A DNA stretch of 64,000 bases, taken from the NCBI GenBank assembly GCA_000720995.1, contig JOEL01000026.1, positions 1-64,000 on the forward strand, given 5' to 3'. The translations under genes and the position numbers were made by a program. The notes under the pieces are model-generated. The model saw only the letters and a list, made by a program, of their open reading frames with translations, was not told where the DNA came from and searched no databases. Of this stretch, positions 32,922 through 40,598 are shown one piece after another. This stretch comes from Streptomyces celluloflavus (GTDB lineage Bacteria > Actinomycetota > Actinomycetes > Streptomycetales > Streptomycetaceae). Positions within the stretch are counted from its first letter, which is position 1; each line of letters starts with the position of its first letter.

Positions 32922-33628
32922 GGCCGCTCCAGGAGCCAGCGGGGCACGGTCATACCGCCCGGCAGGGTGTGGAACGCGACCTTCACCGGGGCGCCGATGC
33001 GCAGCCGCGCCGGATCGACGGAGTCCAGGGCGGCGTCCGCGGCGGTGACGAGGTTGCCGACGAGCCGGATGCGCGGGGCGTCGGCCAGCTCCACGAGGAT
33101 CACGTTGTACGGCGCCTGGGCGGCGTAGGCGGGCAGCAGCGGGGGGTGCGGCCGGACGTAGGACCAGATGCGGCCGCGTCCGCTCATCCGCCGCCAGTGG
33201 CTGTCGAAGGACTGGCAGTGCGGGCAGCAGGGGCGGGGCGGGAAGCGGGGGGCGTCGCAGGCGGTGCAGGTCTGGACGCGGAGTTCGCCGCGCGCGGCGT
33301 ACTCCCAGAACGGTGCGCCGTCCTCGTCGGGGACGGGGCTCAGCAGGTCCTCGTCGGGGACGGGAAGCAGCAGGTCACCGCCGGTCCCGGGCCGATTGTC
33401 AGTGGTGGCTGTCACGATCGTGGTCACGGTCGCACGAGGGGGGTCGGGTGCCATGGATTCACGAGCGGATGCGTCGGCGGGCTCGGGGGAGCCGGCGGTC
33501 TTCCGGGCGTCGGCAGCTTTCCGGGAGTCGGCCGTCTTCCGGGCGGCAACGGCCTTCCGGGTGGTGCTGTCGGTGGTCTTCCGGGTGGTGCCGCGGGTGC
33601 TCCGCCGGGCGGGTTCACCAGTGCTCAT
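32918..33628 (-). CDS. DUF35 zinc-ribbon/OB-fold protein with an unusual N-terminal repeat
   Basis: A 236-residue DUF35 protein. The first 60 residues are Arg/Lys/Thr/Ala repeats (RKTADSRKAADARKTAG); a near-duplicate LLLPVPDED / LLSPVPDED follows. The functional part has the zinc ribbon (CTACDAPRFPPRPCCPHC, residues about 118-135) and OB-fold YNVILVELADAPRIRLVGN. It follows the lipid-transfer thiolase by 6 bp and overlaps the hydratase by 4 bp. It is the likely partner of that thiolase, as in ChsH2-Ltp2. The repeat tail suggests an added charged extension. Confidence 0.88.
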   Translation of the reverse strand: MSTGEPARRSTRGTTRKTTDSTTRKAVAARKTADSRKAADARKTAGSPEPADASARESMAPDPPRATVTTIVTATTDNRPGTGGDLLLPVPDEDLLSPVPDEDGAPFWEYAARGELRVQTCTACDAPRFPPRPCCPHCQSFDSHWRRMSGRGRIWSYVRPHPPLLPAYAAQAPYNVILVELADAPRIRLVGNLVTAADAALDSVDPARLRIGAPVKVAFHTLPGGMTVPRWLLERP

Positions 33629-33634
33629 CGCGTC

Positions 33635-34786
33635 TCAACTCCTCAGCAGCAGGGCGGAGGTGGGGACGCCCTCGCCCGCGGTGACCAGGCAGGTGGCGGC
33701 GTCCGGGACCTGCGCGGTGCTGGTGCCGCGCAGTTGCTTGACGCCTTCGGTGATGAGGTTGAAACCGTGTACGTACGCCTCCGAGAGGCCGCCGCCACCG
33801 GTGTTGAGAGGCAGCCGGCCGCCGATCTCCAGGGCGCCGCCCTCGGTGAAGGCCGCGCCCTCGCCGCGCCCGCAGAAGCCGTAGCCCTCCAGGGAGAGGG
33901 GGATCAGGGGGGTGAACGCGTCATAGATCTGTGCCACGTCGACGTCCTGCGGTCCCAGGTCGGCGCCCTTCCACAGGTGCCGGGCGGCGGTCCAGGCAGG
34001 TCCGGTGAGCGGGTCGTCGTTCCAGTAGTTGACCATGCCGTGGTGCTGGGCGGGCAGGCCCTGGGCCGCGGAGTGGACGTAGACGGGCCGTTGGCGGCAG
34101 TCGCGGGCGCGCTCCGCGGAGACGATGACGCAGGCCAGGGCGCCGTCGGTCTCCAGGCAGTTGTCGAAGAGGCAGAGCGGCTCGCTGATCCAGCGGGCGG
34201 TCATGTACATCTCGCGGGTCAGCGGACGGTCGTACATGATCGCGTCCGGGTTCTGGTTGGCCCGGTTGCGGCAGGCGAGCGCGACATTGAAGAGATGGTC
34301 GCGGGTGGCGCCGTACTCGTGCATATAGCGGCGGGCCAGCATGCCGATCTCATCGGCGGGGCGCAGCAGTCCGAAGGGCCTGGTCCACTGCCCCGGGGTC
34401 GGCAGCTGCGCCTGGGTGTTCTTCCAGGGCCGCGGTCCCGAGCCGCGTTTGCGCGACCGCCAGGCGACGCCGACGCTCGCCTGCCCGGTGGCGATGGCGG
34501 CGGCCAGATGCGCCACCGTCGCGCAGGAACCGCCGCCGCCGTAGCCGACCTTGGAGAAGTGCGTGACCTCGCCGGCGCCGATGGCCTTGGCGATCTCGAC
34601 CTCGTCGGTCTCCTCCATGGTGTAGGAGGCGAAGGCGTCCACTTCCGAAGGGGCGATACCGGCATCGTCCAGCGCCGCGAGGACCGCCCGGCAGGCCAGC
34701 GCCTTCTCGGACTCCGGGAGGTGTTTGGCGAAGGGGGTCTGTCCGATGCCGACTATCGCCGTAGCGTCCTTGAGGGTCGCCCCCAT
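33635..34786 (-). CDS. Lipid-transfer-type thiolase (SCP-x/Ltp family)
   Basis: A 383-residue thiolase-fold protein: DATAIVGIGQTPFAKHLPES at the start; HEYGATRDHLFNVALACRNR near residue 155; IYDAFTPLIPLSLEGYGFCGRGEG near residue 275; LPLNTGGGGLSEAYVHGF near residue 325. It is the first gene of a thiolase-DUF35-hydratase operon, the layout of steroid side-chain retro-aldolase loci. The ATG at 34786 has GGAGGT 6 nt upstream. The minus-strand promoter uses the operator half-site CTGACT as -35, with TAGCCT 17 bp on. Confidence 0.92.
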   Translation of the reverse strand: MGATLKDATAIVGIGQTPFAKHLPESEKALACRAVLAALDDAGIAPSEVDAFASYTMEETDEVEIAKAIGAGEVTHFSKVGYGGGGSCATVAHLAAAIATGQASVGVAWRSRKRGSGPRPWKNTQAQLPTPGQWTRPFGLLRPADEIGMLARRYMHEYGATRDHLFNVALACRNRANQNPDAIMYDRPLTREMYMTARWISEPLCLFDNCLETDGALACVIVSAERARDCRQRPVYVHSAAQGLPAQHHGMVNYWNDDPLTGPAWTAARHLWKGADLGPQDVDVAQIYDAFTPLIPLSLEGYGFCGRGEGAAFTEGGALEIGGRLPLNTGGGGLSEAYVHGFNLITEGVKQLRGTSTAQVPDAATCLVTAGEGVPTSALLLRS

Positions 34787-34840
34787 CGCCACCTCCGTGC
34801 TCGGTCGCCAGTGCTGACAGCGGAGGAGGCTACCGTTAAT

Positions 34841-34855
34841 CTGACGGGTAGTCAG
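34841..34855. promoter_or_regulatory. CTGAC-N5-GTCAG operator shared by a divergent pair
   Basis: Exact CTGAC (34841-34845), 5 bp, GTCAG (34851-34855), between the thiolase operon (minus, start 34786) and the FadD3-like ligase (plus, start 34878). Minus promoter: CTGACT (34855-34850) as -35 and TAGCCT (34832-34827) as -10 with 17 bp between. Plus promoter: CTGACA (34814-34819), 17 bp, TAATCT (34837-34842). One bound dimer would block both. Confidence 0.85.
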
Positions 34856-34877
34856 CTCTTTCGCGGGAGGTAGTGCG

Positions 34878-36515
34878 ATGCGCGAGGAACCGGAAGCGCG
34901 GGCGGACCTGGAGTACGGCTCCATCCCCCTGCTGGTGCGCGCGGCCGCGGAGCGGTACGGCCCGCGGGAGGCGGTGGCCGACGGCCGTGTCCGCCTCTCG
35001 TACGCGGAGCTCGGCGAGCGGGTGGAGCGGGCGGCGGCCGCCTGTATCGCCTCCGGCGTGCTGCCCGGCGACCGCGTCGCCGTCTGGGCGCCCAACACCC
35101 TCGACTGGATCGTCTGCGCCCTCGGCGCGGTGACGGCCGGTGCCGTCCTCGTCCCCGTCAACACCCGTTTCAAGGGCGCCGAGGCCGCCTACGTCCTGCG
35201 CCGCACCCGCGCCAGAGTCCTCTTCGTCACCGGCACCTTCCTCGGCACCTCCTACGTCGCCTCGCTGCGCCGCGCCGCCCAGGAGGGCGCGGGCGGTGGT
35301 CCGTTGCCCGGTCTGCCGCATCTGGAGCGGGTCGTGGTGCTCGCCGACGACGCCCCCGCCGACTTCACCACCTGGCGGGACTTCCTCGCCGCCGGTGAGG
35401 CGGTGCCCGCCGCGATGGTCCGCGCCCGCGCCGACGCACTGCGCCCCGACGCACCCTCGGACATCATCTTCACCTCCGGCACCACCGGCCACCCCAAGGG
35501 CGCCGTGATCACCCACGCGCAGACGCTCCGCGCCTACGGCGTGTGGAGCGAGCTGGCCGGCCTCCAAGAGGGCGACCGCTATCTGATCGTCAACCCGTTC
35601 TTCCACACCTTCGGCTACAAAGCCGGGATCCTCGCCTGCCTGCTGCACGGCGCGACGATGATCCCGCAGCCGGTCTTCAGCGTGGCGACGGCGCTCGCCA
35701 ACATCGCCGCCGAGCGGATCTCCGTCCTCCCCGGACCGCCCGCCCTCCTCCAGCAGATCCTCGACCACCCCGCCCGCGACCGGCACGACCTCTCGGCGCT
35801 GCGCCTGGTGGTCACCGGCGCCTCCGTCGTCCCCCTGGAACTGGTCGAGCGGCTCCGCGGCGAACTGAAGATCTCCACCGTCCTCACGGCGTACGGCCTG
35901 TCGGAGAGCTCCGGCGTCGTCACGATGTGCCGCCGCGGCGATCCGCCCGACGTGATCGCCGCGACCGCGGGCCGGGCCCTGCCCGGCACCGAGATCCGGG
36001 TCGCCGACGCCGGGGGCCGCGCCCTGCCGGCCGGCGCCCCCGGTGAGGTGCTGGTCCGCGGCTACCACGTGATGTCCGGCTACTTCGAGGACCCGGCCGG
36101 CACCGCCCGCGCCCGCACCGCCGACGGCTGGCTGCGCACCGGCGACGTCGGCGTCCTCGACCCGGCCGGCAACCTCCGGATCACCGACCGCATCAAGGAC
36201 ATGTTCATCGTCGGCGGCTTCAACGCCTACCCGGCCGAAATAGAGCAACTCCTCGGCCGCCACCCGGACATCGCCGAGGTCGCCGTCGTCGGCATACCCG
36301 ACCCCCGCCTCGGCGAGGTCGGCAAGGCGTACGCCGTCCGGCGCGCCCGCTCGTCCCTGACCGCCGAGGACCTGATCGCCTGGTCCCGCCGCGAAATGGC
36401 CAACTACAAGGTCCCGCGGGAGGTCGAGTTCATCACCGCCCTGCCGCGCAACGCGAGCGGCAAGGTCCTCAAGTCCCGGTTGCGGGAGGTTCGGTGGGGG
36501 ACTGGAGCCGCCTGA
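34878..36515 (+). CDS. Acyl-CoA ligase, FadD3-like (AMP-forming)
   Basis: A 545-residue ANL-superfamily ligase with the ATP-binding motif DIIFTSGTTGHPKGAV (residues about 195-210), YGLSESSG, a C-terminal DMFIVGGFNAYPAEIE hinge and catalytic Lys in LPRNASGKVLKSRLRE. It activates a carboxylate to its CoA thioester through an acyl-adenylate. FadD3 of mycobacteria acts on the ring-C/D remnant of cholesterol; similarity is the only basis for that here. GGGAGG 7 nt before the ATG. Divergent from and co-regulated with the thiolase operon. Confidence 0.93.
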   Translation: MREEPEARADLEYGSIPLLVRAAAERYGPREAVADGRVRLSYAELGERVERAAAACIASGVLPGDRVAVWAPNTLDWIVCALGAVTAGAVLVPVNTRFKGAEAAYVLRRTRARVLFVTGTFLGTSYVASLRRAAQEGAGGGPLPGLPHLERVVVLADDAPADFTTWRDFLAAGEAVPAAMVRARADALRPDAPSDIIFTSGTTGHPKGAVITHAQTLRAYGVWSELAGLQEGDRYLIVNPFFHTFGYKAGILACLLHGATMIPQPVFSVATALANIAAERISVLPGPPALLQQILDHPARDRHDLSALRLVVTGASVVPLELVERLRGELKISTVLTAYGLSESSGVVTMCRRGDPPDVIAATAGRALPGTEIRVADAGGRALPAGAPGEVLVRGYHVMSGYFEDPAGTARARTADGWLRTGDVGVLDPAGNLRITDRIKDMFIVGGFNAYPAEIEQLLGRHPDIAEVAVVGIPDPRLGEVGKAYAVRRARSSLTAEDLIAWSRREMANYKVPREVEFITALPRNASGKVLKSRLREVRWGTGAA

Positions 36516-36582
36516 CCGCGATGGCGAGGGGACTCAAGTCCGGTGCCCGATCCCGTTCCTCGAATCGCGCCCCCAAGTCCCG

Positions 36583-37011
36583 TTAACGGAGACGGGGTTG
36601 GGGGATGGTGATGCGTCCGTCCGTCAGTCCCGTCTCCGCCGCGAGCGCCCGCATCCGCGCCGCGAAACCGTCGTCGACACCCTGTACGCGCTGCGCGCCG
36701 AACTGCCGGCCTACCTCGCCGCCCACCACGCCAAGCCGCGCGGCATGGCCGCCGCAGACTTCGCCGAGCCCGACCCCGCCCGCGCCGTGCACACCGTCGA
36801 GCGCGCCCTCGCCGACCGGCTGCCCGCCGAACAGGGCGACGCACTGCGGAAGCGGGGCAGTCTCGGTGGGCAGGGGGCCGGAGGCGAGGAGGGGCGCGCA
36901 ATCGGGGCAGGCATACAGCGTCCACCCGGGGCCGCTCGCCCGCTCGACGTAGCGCACCGCAACAGGGGCGAGGGTCAGCCGCTCGCAGCGACAGCAGACA
37001 ACGGCGCTCAC
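36583..37011 (-). CDS. Zinc-ribbon-like hypothetical protein, possibly scrambled
   Basis: A 142-residue ORF starting at a GTG that overlaps the preceding stop. Its first 56 residues look genuine, with CCRCERL near residue 6 and YACPDCAPLL near residue 33 forming a zinc ribbon. Residues about 57-115 are Gly/Val-rich like an antisense frame, and the plus strand over the same DNA (about 36680-36850) reads as good protein with high third-position GC. The last 25 residues again look coding on the minus strand. It may be a gene with an inverted or inserted segment. Confidence 0.45.
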   Translation of the reverse strand: MSAVVCCRCERLTLAPVAVRYVERASGPGWTLYACPDCAPLLASGPLPTETAPLPQCVALFGGQPVGEGALDGVHGAGGVGLGEVCGGHAARLGVVGGEVGRQFGAQRVQGVDDGFAARMRALAAETGLTDGRITIPQPRLR

Positions 37012-37388
37012 GCTCCCACCACCACCCGGACCGTGCGCGTACCGGCGCCGACGTGCACCCCGTGAATCACACTCGGCCCCACGTCAATACCGCGTTCCGC
37101 CATCTCCAGCGCCCAACGCCGTTCCGCCTGCGCCCGCCGTTCCGGGCTGTCCGGACGCTTGCGAGGTTCGGCGAGCACGTACGGGCGAACCGGGCTGATG
37201 ATGTCTGTGAACGGGCGCCGTTCGGCCGCCTCGCGTGCGTACGGGCTCTTGTGCTCCGGCAGCGTGCTCCGGAGCCGGGGAGACGGAGCGGGCGCCGGTT
37301 CCGGCGCGAGGGCGGCACGGTGTTTCCGGCGAGTGGGCAACAGCAGCGAGCACAAGCACGCGAGAGTGCGCGCGATAAGGTCGGCCAT
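37008..37388 (-). CDS. Hypothetical protein (126 aa)
   Basis: A basic 126-residue protein with a hydrophobic start (LIARTLACLCSLLLP) that could be a membrane anchor, a Pro/Ala stretch near residue 30, and a conserved-looking body (YVLAEPRKRPDSPERRAQAERRW in part near residue 75). It precedes the zinc-ribbon ORF with a GTGA overlap and is divergent from the GntR gene (170-bp gap). No family recognised; such pairs are typical of WhiJ/GntR-associated islands. Confidence 0.7.
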   Translation of the reverse strand: MADLIARTLACLCSLLLPTRRKHRAALAPEPAPAPSPRLRSTLPEHKSPYAREAAERRPFTDIISPVRPYVLAEPRKRPDSPERRAQAERRWALEMAERGIDVGPSVIHGVHVGAGTRTVRVVVGA

Positions 37389-37558
37389 GTTCGTCAGCTC
37401 CGTAATAGCTGATGGGCTCCGCCCCGGTGACGACCTTGCCCGTCGTTGCCGGGGCCTTCTTGTAGACGAAGCTATACCAGTGGTCTCTAGTCGTATAGCC
37501 CGGGGAGTGTACGTAGAGGGGCGAGCAAGCTGGAACCTAGCGCCCTACCCTCTGACGT

Positions 37559-37843
37559 ATGAGCGACTACGGGCCGGATGACGAAATCGTCCACGGCGGG
37601 CCAGTGCCGGTATACGTGCAGATCGCCGGGGTACTGCGCGCCCGCATCAAGCGCGGCGACTGGCAACCGATGCGTCCCTTGCCGGGCGAGCAGCGCCTTG
37701 CCGACGAATTCGGCGTCGCCCGCATGACCGCCCGGAAAGCCGTCCGTGTGCTCGCCGACGAGGGAACTGTGTTCGTCGTCCCCCAGCGCGGCGCGTTCGT
37801 TTCCGCCCCCGACCAGCCCGGCAGCGCGGGCGATGGCGCATAG
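37559..37843 (+). CDS. GntR-type winged-helix regulator without an effector domain
   Basis: A 94-residue protein with a GntR DNA-binding domain: VYVQIAGVLRARIKRGDW near residue 18, then LPGEQRLADEFGVARMTARKAVRVLADEG (residues about 40-68; partial). It ends shortly after the winged helix with no ligand-binding domain, as in small GntR proteins of accessory elements. Divergent from the 126-residue gene. A hairpin at 37850-37891 follows. Confidence 0.88.
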   Translation: MSDYGPDDEIVHGGPVPVYVQIAGVLRARIKRGDWQPMRPLPGEQRLADEFGVARMTARKAVRVLADEGTVFVVPQRGAFVSAPDQPGSAGDGA

Positions 37844-37849
37844 CAGGAA

Positions 37850-37891
37850 GCCCCGCCCATCCGCCACGGGGGAACGACGGACAGGCGGGGC
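37850..37891 (+). terminator. Hairpin after the GntR gene
   Basis: GCCCCGCC (37850-37857) pairs with GGCGGGGC (37884-37891), with an inner TCCG/CGGA stem (37860-37863/37878-37881). It starts 6 bp after the GntR stop codon. Confidence 0.65.
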
Positions 37892-37913
37892 AGCATGGGG
37901 TGTCAGCTTTTGG

Positions 37914-38051
37914 TCATGCCCAGGTGAGGCGTTGCCCGTCGGGGCCGACGTGCAGCCACATACAGCCGGACGACGGGAACTCGCCCAGTAGGCGTCGCAT
38001 CATTCTGCGGGGGAACGCTTCGAGATCAAGCGCTACGTGCCGGGTTTTGGG
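37914..38051 (-). pseudogene. C-terminal gene remnant
   Basis: An open stretch of about 45 codons that reads as convincing protein (VALDLEAFPRRMM..., CMWLHVGPDGQRLTWA) but is cut by a stop at 38052-38054 and lacks a start until an internal ATG pair. It lies between the GntR gene and the GNAT gene and looks like the tail of a lost gene. A 29-residue small protein starting at the internal ATG is the alternative. Confidence 0.4.
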
Positions 38052-38060
38052 TCAGGCCCT

Positions 38061-38585
38061 CTAAAGCGCCCGGAACCTCTCCTCCATGTCAGTGACGCGT
38101 TCGGCCCGTCGGCCCATGAGATAGACCTTGGTGTGCGTGCGCTGTACTTCGTGCACCAGCTTGAAACCTTGGGTCTCGTTGTACCTCACCAGTTCGGGAA
38201 AGTGGCAGCCACGGCGAACCCATGTGCGCCCTTCCTGTGCTGCCCGGTCCACCGCCCACAGACCCATCACGGTTCCCGGCTTCTTGTCCCGGTAAGCGGG
38301 GTCCGTGACTGTCGAGTACAGGTAATGAGCCGACTCGTTCAACTCTCCTTCTGTCCAGCCCCACGGGGGGGTCTGTTCCTGAACGGTGGTGTACCCGATG
38401 ATTCGCCCGTCGTCCGATGCGAGGACCCACACGTCACCATCGGGATTCTTCGCCTGCCGCGCGAGTTCGGCCGCGTTTTCACGCCAGCTCGGAAGCCCAT
38501 GTTCCTCCAGCCAGTTGGAGCGGGCGAGGATCATTTCTTCAACTGCGGGAATGTCGTCGGCCGTGGCCGGGCGCATGGCGAACAC
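38061..38585 (-). CDS. GNAT acetyltransferase at the end of the peptide operon
   Basis: A 174-residue GNAT protein beginning FAMRPATADDIPAVEEMI, with DDGRIIGYTTVQEQ near residue 58 and an acetyl-CoA region DPAYRDKKPGTVMGLWAVDRA (residues about 100-120; partial). The GTG start at 38585 has GGAG 6 nt upstream; the ATG at 38576 is the other option. It follows the asparagine-synthetase-like gene by 25 bp, so it is in the same operon. It could acetylate a Lys or Thr of the 53-residue peptide, as in acetylated lasso peptides; that is inference. Confidence 0.85.
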   Translation of the reverse strand: MFAMRPATADDIPAVEEMILARSNWLEEHGLPSWRENAAELARQAKNPDGDVWVLASDDGRIIGYTTVQEQTPPWGWTEGELNESAHYLYSTVTDPAYRDKKPGTVMGLWAVDRAAQEGRTWVRRGCHFPELVRYNETQGFKLVHEVQRTHTKVYLMGRRAERVTDMEERFRAL

Positions 38586-38610
38586 GCTGTCTCCGGATGT
38601 CTGGAAGGGA

Positions 38611-40176
38611 TTACAGGAAGGACTGAGCGGCGAAGTGGAGGTCCAGGACTTCGAGCAACTGCGCGTCTCCGTCCTCGCGGTACGGCCCTTCGGCCAGTCG
38701 ACGGACAGCCATCCGAAGACCATCGGGGTCCACCAGCCTCTCGTCGAAGAGCGGCGAGCCGTCATGGAGCATCTTGGCGAACAGAGGGCGCGCGATGGTG
38801 GTGAGCGAGTGCTGAACGACTTCCGCGAACGACTCCCGCTCTCGGGATTCGGTGACGTCCGGGCTCAGCCCGAGGGAGACCAGCCGTCGCCGTTGAAGCT
38901 GCTTCAGCTCACGCCAGTGCATGGGCAGCCATTCGCCGAGTTGGACCATGCCCGGGTTGGCGAACGGGTGCACGGGCCAGATACCTGCCCGCATGAGTAC
39001 CGGCGCCGTGGTCTCCAGAGAGAGCAAGGTCATCGAGTTGACGGCAGCAGGCGGGGCAATGCCGTCGTCGGCGAACTCCAGTGCGGCGCGCGCTCGGTCT
39101 CCGATCCAGGGCAGGCCGTCGCTGATCTCGCCCATGGACTTGTGCGGATACTCGGCCTGCGACAGGGCCACCATTTCGTCTCCGCCAAGCCCGGTCACCA
39201 CCACACGAGCACCACGGTCGGCCAGGACCTCGGTCAGCTTGGTGAACGGCCTGTGGAGAGGCTCCTCGTACGGGCTGATCTTCTCGCCCTTGACCCGGGC
39301 GCACCCCGGCGACAACGGCGCGTGCTCCAGGGCGTCGATCAGGTGATCCGACTCCGCGAACGGCAGCGCCTTGATGATCTCCGAGCGTCGGCGAATCTGG
39401 TGGGCGCGCCCCGGGCCCGCGATCAGGAGAGCGGCCGTTGGGAAGCGACCCGGGTACCGCTCGGCGAGGCGGGTCCCCACGGTGCCGGAGTCAAACCCGC
39501 CCGTGAGGTGCAACACCGTCTCCACGCGGTCTATCGGCCGGAGGCCAAGGGTGTCATCCATCGCTTCCACGAACGCCCCGAGAACGTCGGCATCAGGGGC
39601 CAGTTCGCGCGGCCCGCTATGCAATACCGGCTCGGGGTAGTGCAGGTAGAGATGACCGCCGTAGATAGCGGTCGCACGCTCGGTCACGCGGTGAATGCCC
39701 CGGAACACCGTCTCGGTGCTGTACCGGGGCCGGTAGATCAGCAGCCGCGCGACTTCACGGGAGCTGAGGCCATCGGCGTGCCCGGCAAGATCAGCCATGT
39801 CCCACGACCCATACAGGCTCGTACGGTCGTGCGCGACGTAGAGCGGCGCGACCCCTCCGGGGCCGGCGACGACACGGCACGGGTCACCAGGGGCGGTTTC
39901 TACGAGTACGTAGTCCGTGGGCCACTGCTCCGCCAGAGTGCGAGCCTCCTCGAACTCACCAGGGGTGACATCGCGGGGCGCCGGATCAGGCGCTTCCCGG
40001 CCCGCGACGCGCTCACGCACCACGAGAAGTGTGCGGCTGCCGTCTGTGACAGCGACATGTTCCACCAAGGGGTGATCATATGGAGCGATCTCGCTCGTCC
40101 CGTCGGCAGTGACGTACCTGCGCCCGTTCCACGCCCATACGGTGCTCGCATATGGAGTGAGGCGTAACTTGATCAC
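38611..40176 (-). CDS. Asparagine-synthetase-like ATP-dependent amide ligase/cyclase
   Basis: A 521-residue AsnB-superfamily enzyme. Residues 1-190 resemble a glutaminase domain but lack the N-terminal catalytic Cys (start VIKLRLTPY). Residues about 200-520 are the synthetase domain, with the pyrophosphate loop LTGGFDSG (about 224-231) and TGLGGDEM (about 328-335). Without glutaminase activity it should adenylate a carboxylate for an internal amide bond, like lasso-peptide cyclases, the albusnodin/ikarugamycin-type macrolactam cyclases or beta-lactam synthetase. The GTG at 40176 has AAGGGAG 7 nt upstream. It follows the 53-residue peptide gene by 70 bp. Confidence 0.9.
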   Translation of the reverse strand: MIKLRLTPYASTVWAWNGRRYVTADGTSEIAPYDHPLVEHVAVTDGSRTLLVVRERVAGREAPDPAPRDVTPGEFEEARTLAEQWPTDYVLVETAPGDPCRVVAGPGGVAPLYVAHDRTSLYGSWDMADLAGHADGLSSREVARLLIYRPRYSTETVFRGIHRVTERATAIYGGHLYLHYPEPVLHSGPRELAPDADVLGAFVEAMDDTLGLRPIDRVETVLHLTGGFDSGTVGTRLAERYPGRFPTAALLIAGPGRAHQIRRRSEIIKALPFAESDHLIDALEHAPLSPGCARVKGEKISPYEEPLHRPFTKLTEVLADRGARVVVTGLGGDEMVALSQAEYPHKSMGEISDGLPWIGDRARAALEFADDGIAPPAAVNSMTLLSLETTAPVLMRAGIWPVHPFANPGMVQLGEWLPMHWRELKQLQRRRLVSLGLSPDVTESRERESFAEVVQHSLTTIARPLFAKMLHDGSPLFDERLVDPDGLRMAVRRLAEGPYREDGDAQLLEVLDLHFAAQSFL

Positions 40177-40197
40177 GCGTGCTCTCCCTTCGGGTGA

Positions 40198-40230
40198 GCC
40201 CGAGGGAACGGCGGATCCGTCCCCTCGGGC
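40198..40230 (-). terminator. Hairpin between the peptide gene and the ligase gene
   Basis: Arms GCCCGAGGG (40198-40206) and CCCTCGGGC (40222-40230), with an inner ACGG/CCGT stem. It sits between the peptide stop (40247) and the ligase start (40176). It may be an attenuating terminator or mRNA-stabilising stem giving more peptide than enzyme, a common feature of modified-peptide operons. Confidence 0.6.
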
Positions 40231-40246
40231 GTTAAGGCCGAACGGT

Positions 40247-40408
40247 TCAGGTGGCGGTGGTGTCGTACGTCTTGGCACCGTCCGACGAACCCGAAACCTT
40301 CTTGTACTCGTGCGTCTCAGCCGGTGACTGCACCCGCCGTTGCGCCTTGGTCATGAACAACTTCTCGAAGCGGCGAACGCGCTTCGGCGGGGGCTTGAAC
40401 TCCTCCAC
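40247..40408 (-). CDS. Candidate modified-peptide precursor (53 aa)
   Basis: A 53-residue ORF from a GTG with a near-perfect Shine-Dalgarno (AAGGAGGT, 7 nt spacing). The first half is basic (EEFKPPPKRVRRFEKLFMTK), the second is Ser/Thr/Gly/Asp-rich (KKVSGSSDGAKTYDTTAT). This leader-core layout and the position directly before an AsnB-like enzyme suggest a RiPP precursor. No clear lasso core (Gly at 1, Asp/Glu at 7-9, Thr at -2) is seen; SSDGAKTYD would place an Asp at core position 9 if Ser is residue 1. It could instead be a small regulatory protein. Confidence 0.65.
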   Translation of the reverse strand: MEEFKPPPKRVRRFEKLFMTKAQRRVQSPAETHEYKKVSGSSDGAKTYDTTAT

Positions 40409-40432
40409 CCCTTTACCTCCTTCAGCTCCGCC

Positions 40433-40455
40433 GATGCCGGGACCGTCCCGGCATC
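40433..40455. promoter_or_regulatory. Perfect 10-bp palindrome just upstream of the peptide gene
   Basis: GATGCCGGGA (40433-40442), CCG, TCCCGGCATC (40446-40455): a perfect 10-3-10 inverted repeat, 11 bp before the Shine-Dalgarno of the 53-residue peptide. It can be an operator, a leader hairpin controlling translation, or the terminator of the upstream small genes. The rest of the 190-bp gap (40409-40598) shows no other clear element. Confidence 0.6.
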
Positions 40456-40598
40456 GCTGTGCACTTGCGACCCACCCCGGCAACCGGCTGTCCTCTTGCA
40501 GCAACCGGGGCGGGAGTCTTCGGGTGGTGCCCGCTCCCTTGCCAGGGGGTGTGCGGGAGAACCACTTGACAGGTCATCCCCGGCAGGGCCTGGAGTCT

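Noticed and set aside
38611..40176. Standard asparagine synthetase (asnB) for amino-acid biosynthesis
   Set aside because: The N-terminal catalytic Cys is missing and the gene is preceded by a small peptide gene in an accessory island.
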